A stretch of 64,000 bases of DNA from Dillenia suffruticosa (GCA_033439265.1 JAVTVX010000020.1:16572001-16636000), one strand, 5' to 3'; shown: positions 49,036 through 59,097, counted from the first letter of the stretch. The notes: generated by a model from the letters alone, not told the origin. Program-made: numbers and translations.

Positions 49036-49724
49036 CAAGGCCTCTCAAAGTCGAAAGAAAGCATGCAGCCGAAATAGGGCAGAATAGGGTATTTTTCTGC
49101 ACCATGCATCTCTTTGAAAAATCATAAAAAATCAAATTTCCATCCAAATGCTCTGAATCATATGTCATTTTCAAGATATGAAAGTCTAATTTCATGATAA
49201 GAAAATTTCAGATAATTTACTTATATGCAGAAGTCGTTATGATGGAAAGATTACAATATATTCAAACTGCCTATTATTGCAGAAAAATCAAGAGTTTTAG
49301 CTTAATATAACATTCTACCCTTCTATAAGTCAGATTATTAATCCATACTACGAAAACATAAATCTAGATTTAAAGAGAAAGATTATCTCTAAATGAGTCA
49401 CAAATTTCATTCAAGAGCAACCCTTGTCAAAACTCTAACTTTCTCTCCCTTAAACTTCAAATCTCTCTCTTCAAACTGCCAACCCTTGAGTTTGTTAAGG
49501 AGTTAAGATTGTAAATCAAAAGATTTTTAGAGTGGTAATAATTGATTTTGAAGAGAGGCAGTGAGATCTAGAGAAGACGAGAAGGAGAGAGTAAGAGAGG
49601 GGTAGGGGTGTGTGGGTTCTCGAATGAGTGAAAGCGTGATGAGAAAGTAGGGGAAGAAGAGAGAATAAATTGGGGTTTGACTTTTCTCGGGTGTCCTCTC
49701 TTCTTTTTTTTTCTCGGTATTACA
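49036..49724 (-). repeat. gypsy-3 3' LTR, proximal part
   Basis: The minus strand begins TGTAATACCGAG at 49724 just after the polypurine tract and runs to 49036, where gypsy-2 starts. It continues at 33443. The 49440-49680 segment is CT/GA-rich. ORFs here are unsupported. Confidence 0.7.
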
Positions 49725-49727
49725 ACA

Positions 49728-49743
49728 CTTAACCCCCTAAAAG
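49728..49743 (-). other. gypsy-3 polypurine tract
   Basis: The minus strand reads CTTTTAGGGGGTTAAG just before the LTR start, preceded by ACGAAATTT. This is the classic gypsy pol-LTR junction. Confidence 0.8.
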
Positions 49744-51140
49744 AAATTTCGTTGTCAAAATTTAAAAGAAAATTATACATTAAAAAGGTGAGGTTATTGT
49801 TTTCATATCGATTCTTCTATTTTCTAAGTTTCCTCTTCCACGTGGTTGTTTCTCCACAACACTTTGATCATAGGAATTTGTTTAGTTCTCAATTGTTTGA
49901 ATTGTCGATCAAGTCTCTTCACTGATTGTACCTTAAAATTTAAGTTTTAATTCAACTCTATCAAAGGAGTTTCTAACACATGTGAGGGATACGACAAATA
50001 TTTCTTCAACATTGATACATGAAAAATATCATGGATCCTTTGTAACTTTAGTAGCAATTCAAGTCGATAGGTCGTTTCTCCAATTCTTTCAAGGATCTTG
50101 ATGGGACCGATATAACGAGAATTCAATTTTCCTCATTTCTCTAATTGGATTATACCCTTCCAAGGAGATACTTTCAAAAATATCAAATCTCTAATTTTGA
50201 ATTCCAACGGCCTCCTCCTCTTATTAGCATAACTCTTTTATCGATTTTAAGCTGCCTTTATTCTTTCTCATATCATTTTTTCCTTTTCTTGGTGGATTCA
50301 ATCAACTCTATGGTTTCAATTTTCCTCTCACCAATCTCGTCCCAACATAACAGAATCTGACACTTCCTTCCGCAAAGAGTTTCGTAGGGTGGCATCTCAA
50401 TACTAGCTTGGTAGCTATTGTTGTATGTAAATTCGATCAATGAGAGATACCAATTCCAAGTGCCTTGAAAATCCAAAACACATGCCCTAAGCATGTCTTC
50501 TAAGGTCTGAATCGTATGCTCAAATTGTCCGTCAGTCTAAAGGTGGAAAGCTGTGCTAAACTTTAATTTAGTTCCTAAAGTGGCTTGTAACTTAGGCCAA
50601 AATCAAGAAGTGAACTGAAAGTTACGTTCTGATACTATAGACACCGAAACACCGTGAAATCTCACAATCTCGTTGATGTACAACTTAGCCAACCTCTCCA
50701 AGGGATAAGAGTTCTGAATGGGTGAAAAATGAGCCGATTTGGTGAGACGGTCGACAATTACCCAAATGGCGTCATGACGATTTAGAGTACGTGGCAAACC
50801 CGCCATGAAATCCATAGTAATGTATTTCCACTTCCATTCGGGAATTAATAGTGGTTGGAGGACATGGGCTGGATTCTAGTGTTCGGCTTTGATTTGCTGC
50901 ACACTAAACATTGAACCACAAACTCGGCTATCTCTCTCTTCAACCCGGACCACCAATATCTCTCCTTGATGGTTCGGTATATTTTGATACTCCTCGGATA
51001 TATGGCATAGGCCAATGAATGTGCTTCTTCAAGTATGGCCTTTCGGAGATCCTTATCCTTCGGAACACAAATGCGTCTCCTATAGGTTACAATCTCATCC
51101 TCCTGAATTTGGAACTCATCACCTTCCCCCTTGTGGATCT
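49744..51140 (-). pseudogene. pol: gypsy-3 integrase remnant
   Basis: H2C2 zinc region (HSLAYAIYPRSIKIYRTIKE, WWSGLKREIAEFVVQCLVC, about 51040-50900), core with MDFMAGLPRTLNRHDAIWVI and VDRLTKSAHFSPI (50815-50710), then FHGVSVSIVSERNFQFTS where the second catalytic Asp (usual SDR) is Glu, then IEFTYNNSYQASIEM and PYETLCGRKCQ (50440-50350). The C-terminal part is broken by many stops and no chromodomain is readable. Homologous along its length to gypsy-2 integrase. Confidence 0.8.
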
Positions 51141-52567
51141 TCTCAAGTATGCCCTTCAATTCTTCATCGATCGCTTGAAGCTCCCAAATACTATTACCAA
51201 AGTAGGCCTCACCATAAACTTGGCCAAGAGTGCACCATGATCATCCTTAGTCAACTCGACTCCAAGTGTTTGGAGTAGATAAGAGAGGTAAGAACTCCCC
51301 TAAGATTCTACCCTAAAAGAAAAGAACTTCCAGCTCAAGGCGTTAGCAACCATGTTAGCTTCCCCAGATGGTAGTCTATTACAAGATTATAATCTTTGAT
51401 CAACTCTAGCCATCTTCGTTACCTCAAATTGAGCTCATTCTATGTGAGCAAGTATTTCAAACTTTTATGATCGGTGAAGATCTTGCATATGATCTCATAT
51501 AGGTAATGCCTCCAAATCTTTAAGACAAAGACAATGACAGCTAGCTTTAAGTCATAAGTACGATAGTTCACTTCATGCTTCTTTAGCTGAAGAGAGACAT
51601 AAGCAATCACCCTATCATCTTACATCAACACGCACCTTAGCCCTTGCATACTGGCATCACTATATACAACAAAATCACCGCCACCACTAGTAGGGAGAGC
51701 AAGGATGGGAGCAGATGTTAACCTTTATTTAAACTCTTGGAAACTATCATTGTACTTTTCATCCCGTTCGAATTTGACTCCCTTCCAAATTAAATTGGAC
51801 ATCGGAGCCACTATTTTCGACAATCTCTCTACAAATCTCCAATTCTTCAAGTATGCCCTTCAATTCTTCTCAAGTATGCCCTTCAATTCTTCATCGATCG
51901 CTTGAAGCTCCCAAATACTATTACCAAAGTAGGCCTCACCATAAACTTGGCCAAGAGTGCACCATGATCATCCTTAGTCAACTCGACTCCAAGTGTTTGG
52001 AGTAGATAAGAGAGGTAAGAACTCCCCTAAGATTCTACCCTAAAAGAAAAGAACTTCCAGCTCAAGGCGTTAGCAACCATGTTAGCTTCCCCAGATGGTA
52101 GTCTATTACAAGATTATAATCTTTGATCAACTCTAGCCATCTTCGTTACCTCAAATTGAGCTCATTCTATGTGAGCAAGTATTTCAAACTTTTATGATCG
52201 GTGAAGATCTTGCATATGATCTCATATAGGTAATGCCTCCAAATCTTTAAGACAAAGACAATGACAGCTAGCTTTAAGTCATAAGTACGATAGTTCACTT
52301 CATGCTTCTTTAGCTGAAGAGAGACATAAGCAATCACCCTATCATCTTGCATCAACACGCACCTTAGCCCTTGCATACTGGCATCACTATATACAACAAA
52401 ATCACCGCCACCACTAGTAGGGAGAGCAAGGATGGGAGCAGATGTTAACCTTTATTTAAACTCTTGGAAACTATCATTGTACTTTTCATCCCGTTCGAAT
52501 TTGACTCCCTTCCAAATTAAATTGGACATCGGAGCCACTATTTTCGACAATCTCTCTACAAATCTCC
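51141..52567 (-). repeat. Tandem duplication of the RNase H region, 2 x 700 bp
   Basis: 51141-51840 and 51868-52567 are almost identical, offset 727 bp, with a 27-bp junction (AATTCTTCAAGTATGCCCTT and so on) that itself repeats the unit start. Each copy carries the gypsy RNase H segment with [20 protein letters not shown] and [11 protein letters not shown]. In the lower copy, a C-to-T change makes the Gln of LMQDD a stop (about 51630). Near identity means the duplication is young, or an assembly artefact. Confidence 0.92.
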
Positions 52568-53300
52568 AAAAGTAACCTGTTAATCTAAGAAAACTTCTCA
52601 CCTCGATGACATTTTTGGGTTGCTCCCACTTCAAAATAACCTCTACCTTCTTTGGGTCTACAAAATTACATGACCCAAAAAGCCAATTTCTCTTAGCCAA
52701 AACTCGTACTTGGAGAACTTGGCATACAACTCATTCTCCCTAAGAGTTTGCAATACGATCTGGAGATATTTAAGATGCTCTTCATCATTTTTGGAATACA
52801 CCAAGATGTTGTTGATGAAAACTATGACAAACATGTCAAGGTAACCATGAAACACTCGATTCATGAGATCCATGAAAGTTGCAGGAGCATTCATCAACCC
52901 AAAAAGTATTACCAAAAACTCATAGTGCCTACACCACATCCGAAACACAGTCTTGCGAATATCATCACCCTTGATTCTCAATTGATGGTAACCCGATCTC
53001 AAATCTATTTTTGAAAACACTAGCCCCTTGAAATTGATCGAAAGGATCATCAATCCTCGAGAGAGAATACTTGTTCTTGATCGTTGCTTTATTAAGCTAT
53101 CGGTAGTCAATGCATAATTGGAGGGTTCCTCCTTCTTCTTTACAAACAGAACCGAAGCACCCTAAGGTAAGGTATTTGGTCGAATGAAGCTCTTGTCCAA
53201 CAACTCTTGGAGCTGAACCTTCAACACCTTCAACTTCGCAGGTGCCATTTGGTATGGAGATATTGAAATCGGTACGGTGCCGGGAACCAAAGCTATAGTA
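52568..53300 (-). pseudogene. pol: gypsy-3 reverse transcriptase, catalytic site lost
   Basis: Open from 53110: [20 protein letters not shown] (about 53015-52960), LMNAPATFMDLMNRVFHGYL (about 52895-52840), then FVIVFINNILVYS (about 52828-52790). The usual FIDDILVYS has both Asp changed to Asn, so polymerisation would fail even if the frame were open. Downstream LRLTGYFWRFVERLSKI (about 52600) begins the connection domain. A frameshift separates the first part near 53050. Confidence 0.88.
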
Positions 53301-53308
53301 AAGTCGAA

Positions 53309-53734
53309 CTACTGAACTAGTGGCAATCTCAACAGCTCTTCTGGAAAAACATCCGAAAACTCATTCACTACAATAACATCATTCAAATTAGGACTATCCA
53401 CCATAGTGTCAATAATGTGGGCTAAGTAAACCCCGCACCCTTTGTGTACTAGTTTTCGTGCTTCAAAGGCCGAATTCATACAGCTCGATAACACCCGATG
53501 CTCACTAATAAAGACAAGTGTCGGACACTCTGGTTTCCATAATTCTACTTCCTTTGTGAAACAATCCACTAATACCCGATGAAAATGCAACCAATTCATA
53601 TCCAAAATGGCATCAAAAATGCTCATCTCTAACATAATCAAATCTGCTTTAAGAGTTATCACACCGATCTTCACCTCACAATCCTTATATATGGTTTCTG
53701 TAATTAGTTGTTCCCCTAAACGAGTAATAACCAA
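53309..53734 (-). pseudogene. pol: gypsy-3 protease C-terminal part and RT entry
   Basis: Continues the protease frame beyond CACTA-4: VITRLGEQLITETIYKDCEV, then IFDAILDMNWLHFHRVLVDC (the gypsy block after retropepsin), then VVNEFSDVFPEELLRLPLVQ (RT entry). Confidence 0.82.
53732..53734. other. CACTA-4 target-site duplication (left), CAA
   Basis: CAA before the element, repeated at 54854-54856 after it. Confidence 0.85.
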
Positions 53735-54350
53735 CACTATTAGAAAAATGACTTTCAGTGACGGAAAATTTCTGATAGATTTTTTTCCGTCGGTAATAGC
53801 GATAGATTACCGACAAAAATTTTGATGAAAGATTTTTTATAATTTTTATTTTTTTATTTTTTTTATTTTAAGTTTTTTTTAGTTATTTTATAAATCTATC
53901 AGCGAAGGATTACAGACTAAAATTTAGAGACGGATTACCAACGAAAATTTTACGATGGATTACCGATAGATTTTTAAAATTTTTTAAAATTTTTAAATTT
54001 TTTAAATTTTTTAAATTTTTTAAATTTTTATTTTGTTTAAACCTATCAGTAATGGATTACAGATAGAAATATTAGAGATGGATTACCGACAGAAATTTTA
54101 CTGATGAATTTTTTTTTAATTTTTTAATTTTTAAAATTTTTAAAATTTTTAAAATTTTTATTTAATTATTCTTTTTCTTTTCCTTTTTATTTTATTTTTT
54201 AGAATAATAATATTATTTTATTTTTAAAATTTTTAATTTTTTAAGTTAATATTTTATTATTTTATAATAAATTATTATTTTATATTATTTTAATATTATT
54301 TAAAAAATGTGAGATAAAGATAACAAATACAAAAAAGAAAAAGATCACAA

Positions 54351-54425
54351 CTCCCATTGTGGTCCGGTAGTTATGTGTCTCTAATATTTTTCCTTGTGCA
54401 CGGGATCGATTCTTACTAGAGACGT
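54351..54425 (+). repeat. tRNA-like module in CACTA-4
   Basis: GTGGTCCGGTAGTTATG (box A-like, 54359-54375) and GGGATCGATTCTTAC (box B-like, about 54402-54416). The spacing is tRNA-like. It lies directly upstream of the GC-rich block, in the same relative order as in CACTA-1. Confidence 0.4.
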
Positions 54426-54462
54426 TGGAGGTTATTTTCGTACATTTAAAGGAAGTCACATT

Positions 54463-54612
54463 TAAAGGAAGTCAGCGGGCGCGGGGCGACAGGCGTGCTA
54501 GTCCGCGGGCGGGGCGAGTGTGGGCACGTGAATAGGGACCAAGGTGCGCATAAGAGCACATGACAGTACTGGTGTGCGCACGTGGGGGTGCGTGCACGCT
54601 CGTGTAGGCTAC
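54463..54612. repeat. GC-rich block in CACTA-4
   Basis: About 150 bp with GCGGGCGCGGGGCGAC and GTGCGCACGTGGGGGTGCG, with sharp edges to AT-rich DNA. Confidence 0.85.
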
Positions 54613-54853
54613 TAAAATTAGCGATAGAAATTTTTCATCACTAATATTTCAGTATCAGCAACAGATTTTTTAACAACGGAAAATTTTTGTTGCTGATAAT
54701 TAGAGACGAATGTATTTTGTCGGAAAAATTAGCGACATGCTTCAGCGACGGATTTAGTGACGGAAATTTTCCATTGTTGATACTCTTTTGCAATGGAAAT
54801 TAGATTTTTAGGGACGGAAAATTTCATCGCTGAAAGTCAATTTTTTAATAGTG

Positions 54854-54981
54854 CAACAACTCTTCCACAAGTGGAATTAGAGGCATATCGTAATGCCTAG
54901 CAAAACTTGCGTTCATAAATGAACTATTAGATCCGGTATCTACTAGTACACGAGTATCAATATCAAAGATTTTCATCGTAT
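54854..54981 (-). pseudogene. pol: gypsy-3 protease N-terminal exon
   Basis: DTMKIFDIDTRVLVDTGSNS (active site DTGS intact, about 54930-54915), followed by FMNASFARHYDMPLIP. The first base of its Asp codon comes from the gag exon if the intron-like gap is removed. CACTA-4 interrupts it at 54853. Confidence 0.82.
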
Positions 54982-55437
54982 CTATTAATATAAACCATAA
55001 AACAATTATTAATTGATGCTCCCATAATATTTCATTACACCACACAATCATAAATATTTCGTATATTTACTTATCTTAGGAATTCACACTATTGATATAG
55101 CCATAATATCATACTATTCATACACAAATAATACTCTTAGAACTAACAGTTCTAGACCCAAAGATCATGATTCTAATATACACTCCAACACATTGAGTCA
55201 AGCAAATCTATAGGTCAAAGGGGATTTTCGATCATACCAAGTAATTACCCATCAATTATTACCTACTTAATGGAACTCTACACGTCAGTAATTCTAAACA
55301 CATTTCATATATCCAACCTTATGCATATACTAATGACCATATTTTAAATCATATCATCAACATACTTCAAATCATAACCATATATCACCTATATCGTATT
55401 TCTAAATTATTTAATTCAAGTTTTCAAAGGGTTTTAC
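54982..55437 (-). other. Intron-like gap between gag and protease in gypsy-3
   Basis: Minus strand: ...GTGGTCATAG then GTAAAACCC... to ...TTTATATTAATAG then ATACGATG. 456 bp, AT-rich, phase 1 (G joins AT to give Asp). Same place and phase as in gypsy-2. Confidence 0.6.
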
Positions 55438-56770
55438 CTATGACCACATCCGGATTGACTAGAACCTCTTCATTTGTCATAGCATAAATTCTTGCCCGAT
55501 CTCTTGGTTGGGAACATTGAGTAGGGTTGGCTACAGTATTGCTTCCCGTCCTTGTTCTCAAAGTGGCACTAGTGTGAGGTGTTAAAGTAATAGTCGGGCC
55601 ACCTTTGGAGCCACTAGAAGGACCTCGATCTTGCCAATTTCCTAATCCTTCCGTATTCAACTTGGCCAGAGTGCCTAAAGTGACTCTCTTTCCCACAATG
55701 GTAGCATCTTTTGGATCCCTTACATGGACTCGAGTAATATCCTTTGTAATTTATGCATGGATTCTTTTTGCTTTCTCCTAATTCAACACTAGTTCTAGGA
55801 GCATTTAGCTTGATGAACAATTGGCTTTGAGGAGTGCCAATCAACCTTGAGAAAGAACCACCACTATAAAAGCCGGTGCCTTTGCTCTTCTTGTAGCTTT
55901 GGCCCGGTATGAACTTACCAGATCTCTTCTTCTTCTCATGATATTCCTAACCTTAGCTCTTTCAAACACCATTTGCTCGATTCTTAAGGCCAACTGCAGC
56001 ACATTTTGGTATGTGTGATCCTCTATATCCGACATCCTCTCTCAGATGTTTAGATTCAAGCCGTCCTCCAACTTGAATTGCTTGTACTCCTCAGAGGAAC
56101 TATCTCCGAAACAAATGAGGATAGACTTCTAAATTTCGCTTTATATTCTTCTACTAGCATACTTCCTTGATGGAGATAGAGGAACTCTCTTCTTTTTAAA
56201 TCTCGATCAAATTGGGTATAAAACTTTTCATCGAATTCTCTAAGGAATTCGCTCCAAGGAAGGGGTATAGTTGCTCTTTCCTTCACACTATCCCAGCAAG
56301 TACTAGCATCATCGTCCAACAATCTCACGGCCATCGTAAGTTTCATCTCATCGTTCAATTCTCATGTCCGTTACAACTTCTTAGACCCACTCGATCCATT
56401 TCATGGCCACCGAAGGATCATTAGAAACCGAGAATGTCTCACACCCAAGTTGTCTAGCTTCCTTCAATAATTTGGACAATTTAATGGGTGGTCGAGTAGA
56501 TGGTGTAGCTACTGAGCTACCGGTGCCGTAAGAGGGACTAGTAGAACCATTGGATTTGGAGGTAGAGGTGGAACTTGTATTTGAGGTGGTGATTGGAGAT
56601 ATACTTCATATGCATTTCACTACTCGGTCCATTGCCGGAGAGTATCGAGTAGCGGTGGAGGAATCCTAGTTGGAGGAACCGGAGATGGTAAAACATGTGA
56701 GGATAACTCATTCTCATGCTCTTAAAAAGAAATCTCATTTTTATTCCTCATTTTTCTACGTGGAGGTATG
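55438..56770 (-). pseudogene. gag: gypsy-3 Gag remnant
   Basis: The expected start codon is ATA (before CCTCCACGTAGAAAAATG, about 56767), so initiation is lost. Capsid segment MTVAMRLLDDDASTCWDSVK-like (56340-56290), WSEFLREFDEKFYTQFDRDL (56250-56190), EFLYLHQGSMLVEEYKAKF (56180-56120). Knuckle region CYHCGKESHFRHSG (about 55735-55690) lacks its last Cys. The C-terminus ARIYAMTNEEVLVNPDVVIG ends at 55438. Frameshifts occur near 56060 and 55840. Confidence 0.8.
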
Positions 56771-56994
56771 ATAATCTACAAGAGAAAAGTTATCTTTAGT
56801 TTACTATTCTAAGTTGACACTAAACACTAATGTCTAGAGATATGTTAATGTCCTAGAACCCATAGGAGACCTTTTTAAAAAAAAAAAATCATTCGAAATA
56901 TTTTGAACATCCAAACTTTTGAAAATCTTTGAAAACCTTTAGAAACGTTTGTAAGAATTTATTTAAACTTTCAAAACATTTAAAATCAAACCAG
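56771..56994 (-). other. gypsy-3 5' leader
   Basis: Non-coding, between the primer-binding site and gag. Confidence 0.55.
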
Positions 56995-57009
56995 GTACTC
57001 TGATACTAA
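56995..57009 (-). other. gypsy-3 primer-binding site (tRNA-Met type)
   Basis: The minus strand reads TTAGTATCAGAGTAC, one mismatch from TTGGTATCAGAG, seven bases inside the LTR end GGGGCATGACA. Confidence 0.8.
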
Positions 57010-57015
57010 TAAAGT

Positions 57016-57045
57016 TGTCATGCCCCGACTTTCGGATCGAGCACA
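57016..57045 (-). repeat. gypsy-3 5' LTR, last 30 bp
   Basis: TGTCATGCCCCGACTTTCGG and ten more bases, matching 32601-32630, then cut by CACTA-3. The rest of the LTR should reappear after the far end of CACTA-3, outside the window. Confidence 0.75.
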
Positions 57046-57990
57046 CACTACAACAGAAATGGCATATAGAGACGGACGAAAACCGTGAGGAAAAAGTGGT
57101 AAAACTGTCGATAAAGTCTTCTCCAACGGATAAAGCATCAGTTGGGTATAAAGGAGTCGGGATAGACCTATGTCGACACTTGTCATGACCGTTGGAGCAT
57201 GTTAAATTTTCGAACGGTTAAAAAAATATCAGTAAAAATCAATATTATATCATCAGTTGTAAAGGGTGAGCAAAATTTCAATTTTTATTGTCACTTATAA
57301 AGAGTTAGTAAATATTACTAATTTTATTATCGGTCATTATGTTAGTAAATATTATTACTTTTATTGTCACTTACAGAAGTATTTGATTTGTAAATATTGC
57401 CGCATTTATTGTCGCTTACAGAATTATTGGGTTAGTAAATGTTACTATTTTTATTGTCGCTTACAGATTTATTGGTTAGTAAATGTTACTATCTTTACTA
57501 TCGCTTACAGAATTGTTGAGTTAGTAAATATTACTACTTTATTTTCGCTTACAGACTTATTGGTTTGTAAATGTTACTACCTCTTCTATCGCTTACAAAA
57601 TTGTTGAATTAGTAAATATTACTACCTTTACTATCGCTTACAAAATTGTTGGGTTGGTAAATATTGCTATTTTTATTATCACTTACAGACTTATTGGCTA
57701 GTAAATGTTACTATTTTTATTGTCGTTTACAGAATTATTAAGTTAGAAATGTTACTACATTTATTGTCGGTTACAAAATTATTGGGTTAGTAAATATTAC
57801 TACATTTATTGTCAAAATGATAGTAAATATTACTATTTTTAGTGTCGTTTTTGTTGATGAGTAAATTTTACTACTTTTATTGTTGTTTAGGATATGTTGT
57901 TAAAAAGTTGTTACTTATTTGTTACTTATTATCAGTAACTAAATGTTACTGCTTTTTTGGATAAATTATCACAAAATTAGTAAATGTTAG
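57046..57990. repeat. CACTA-3 left terminal and subterminal repeats
   Basis: The terminal motif, then from 57250 about 12 imperfect copies of a ~45-60 bp unit, TTACTATTTTTATTGTCGCT plus TACAGAATTATTGGGTTAGT. The regular spacing suggests a binding array. Confidence 0.85.
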
Positions 57991-58380
57991 GATATGTTAA
58001 TACAGATATTACTACTTTATCGTTAAAATATAACGATTTTATTCTCAAGAAAATGTTACAATTGTGGGTTAGAAAAAAGTTAGGAAATATTATAAATACT
58101 GTATTTTAGGAAATGAAATACTCTTTTATATCATGAAATATACATGATAATGTTACAGACACATTACAAGAGAAAAAAAAAATTGTAACTTCCGGTCAGT
58201 ACATATTTTCATATCTTCTTAAATAAAATGTTAATGGCAAAAATGTTAACTTGGAGCACTCAAAAAATTCCGTAGCATCCGGTTCTAGGATCCACCGTGA
58301 TGTGTGGTATCATTCTATAGTAATGAAATTAATATAATTATAAGGTATATTATAAAAAACTTGTATATTTAAATATTACC

Positions 58381-58465
58381 TTTGGGATGGACTCAGGAGG
58401 TGGTGATGATGATGATGGCTGGTTTCGATGTGCACTCCTAACATCTTGTATCCGAGAAAGCTAAC
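58381..58465 (-). pseudogene. CACTA-3 small exon (Ser/Pro-rich)
   Basis: The minus strand reads RIQDVRSAHRNQPSSSSSPP between an acceptor-like TTGTTAG (about 58462) and a donor-like AAAGGTAATATTT (about 58385). A shorter, degraded counterpart exists at 7080-7135 in CACTA-1. Function unknown. Confidence 0.5.
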
Positions 58466-58550
58466 AATATAAATACAAAAAATGTGGATTATTGTTCAGA
58501 AGTAAAAGTAGTTAGATTATGGTAAGAAATAAATAAATGATATTTGTACC

Positions 58551-58850
58551 TCAATACCAGCAATGAGCCTTGCTTCATTAACGAAGTTCAACAATTCATC
58601 TCGCTGGTCACTTCCGGTATGCATAGCAACATGTATAAGAACATTGCTCACCAGATTAGTAAGATTTTTATTTTGTTCCATTAATCGTTCCATCATAACA
58701 GTCATATGTTCGTTCTCAGGTTTGCTTGAATGTTGTCGTTGTGATGGAGTTGTAACTTTGTCAACACATCTGATTCTTCCCCTAGAATTAGCCCATTTAA
58801 CTTTGGATATGGGTTGAAAATATTTGATGGAATGAGATTTCGTTTGAGTT
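58551..58850 (-). CDS. CACTA-3 uncharacterised exon with coiled-coil-like helix
   Basis: One open minus-strand frame of about 100 residues: HSIKYFQPISKVKWANSRGR, a basic stretch, then MTVMMERLMEQNKNLTNLVS (heptad-like, possible coiled coil) and DQRDELLNFVNEARLIAGIE, ending at a donor-like GAGGTACAAAT (about 58551). The polar composition and lack of stops look like a real exon. In its position, antisense to the left end and followed by a Ser/Pro exon, it fits the last exons of a TnpA-like accessory gene. I do not recognise the family. The overlapping forward ORF 58563-58817 is its shadow. Confidence 0.45.
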
Positions 58851-59097
58851 AGAAAATTTTAAAGATGTGAGGGAGAAGAGTTTTTGAAAGAAATGAGAAG
58901 TTTTGATATTTGTGGAGGGAGAAAGGGTTTGTAATATATATATTTGGTTTAGTGCCAAATACATTTTGGTTTGTAGCACCAAATAAATTTTTCAAAACCC
59001 GCCATTTTGTCTCATTTATCACATTTTAGTTTTGAATTTTTTGCTATTTACGTCTCTTTTTATAGTTTGAGTAATTAATAGAAAATTTTGATTTTGA
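58851..59097. other. CACTA-3 leader-like segment shared with CACTA-1
   Basis: Purine-rich (58860-58930) then TAGCACCAAATAAATTTTTC and AAACCCGCCATTTTGTC, matching the order and words of 7440-7600. A possible 5' region of the accessory gene. Confidence 0.5.

Larger units (their letters stand above)
53735..54853. mobile_element. CACTA-4: 1.1-kb non-autonomous CACTA-type element
   Basis: Termini CACTATTAGAAAAATGACTT and, in reverse complement, CACTATTAAAAAATTGACTT, with GACTTTCAG words directly inside both, flanked by CAA/CAA. Inside are ACCGACAGAAATTTT-type subterminal repeats (53755-54110), poly-A/T filler, a tRNA-like module, a GC-rich block and right-end repeats. There is no coding capacity. 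It splits the gypsy-3 protease. Confidence 0.9.
32601..57045 (-). mobile_element. gypsy-3: degenerate Ty3/gypsy (Tekay/Del-like) retrotransposon, minus strand, split by three insertions
   Basis: Order on the minus strand: 5' LTR edge (57016-57045, then interrupted by CACTA-3), primer-binding site (about 56995-57009), gag, intron-like gap, protease (split by CACTA-4), RT, duplicated RNase H, integrase, polypurine tract (49728-49743), 3' LTR (49724-49036 and 33443-32601, split by gypsy-2). Protein blocks are of the same lineage as gypsy-2, but more decayed, and the RT catalytic site is lost. Confidence 0.8.
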
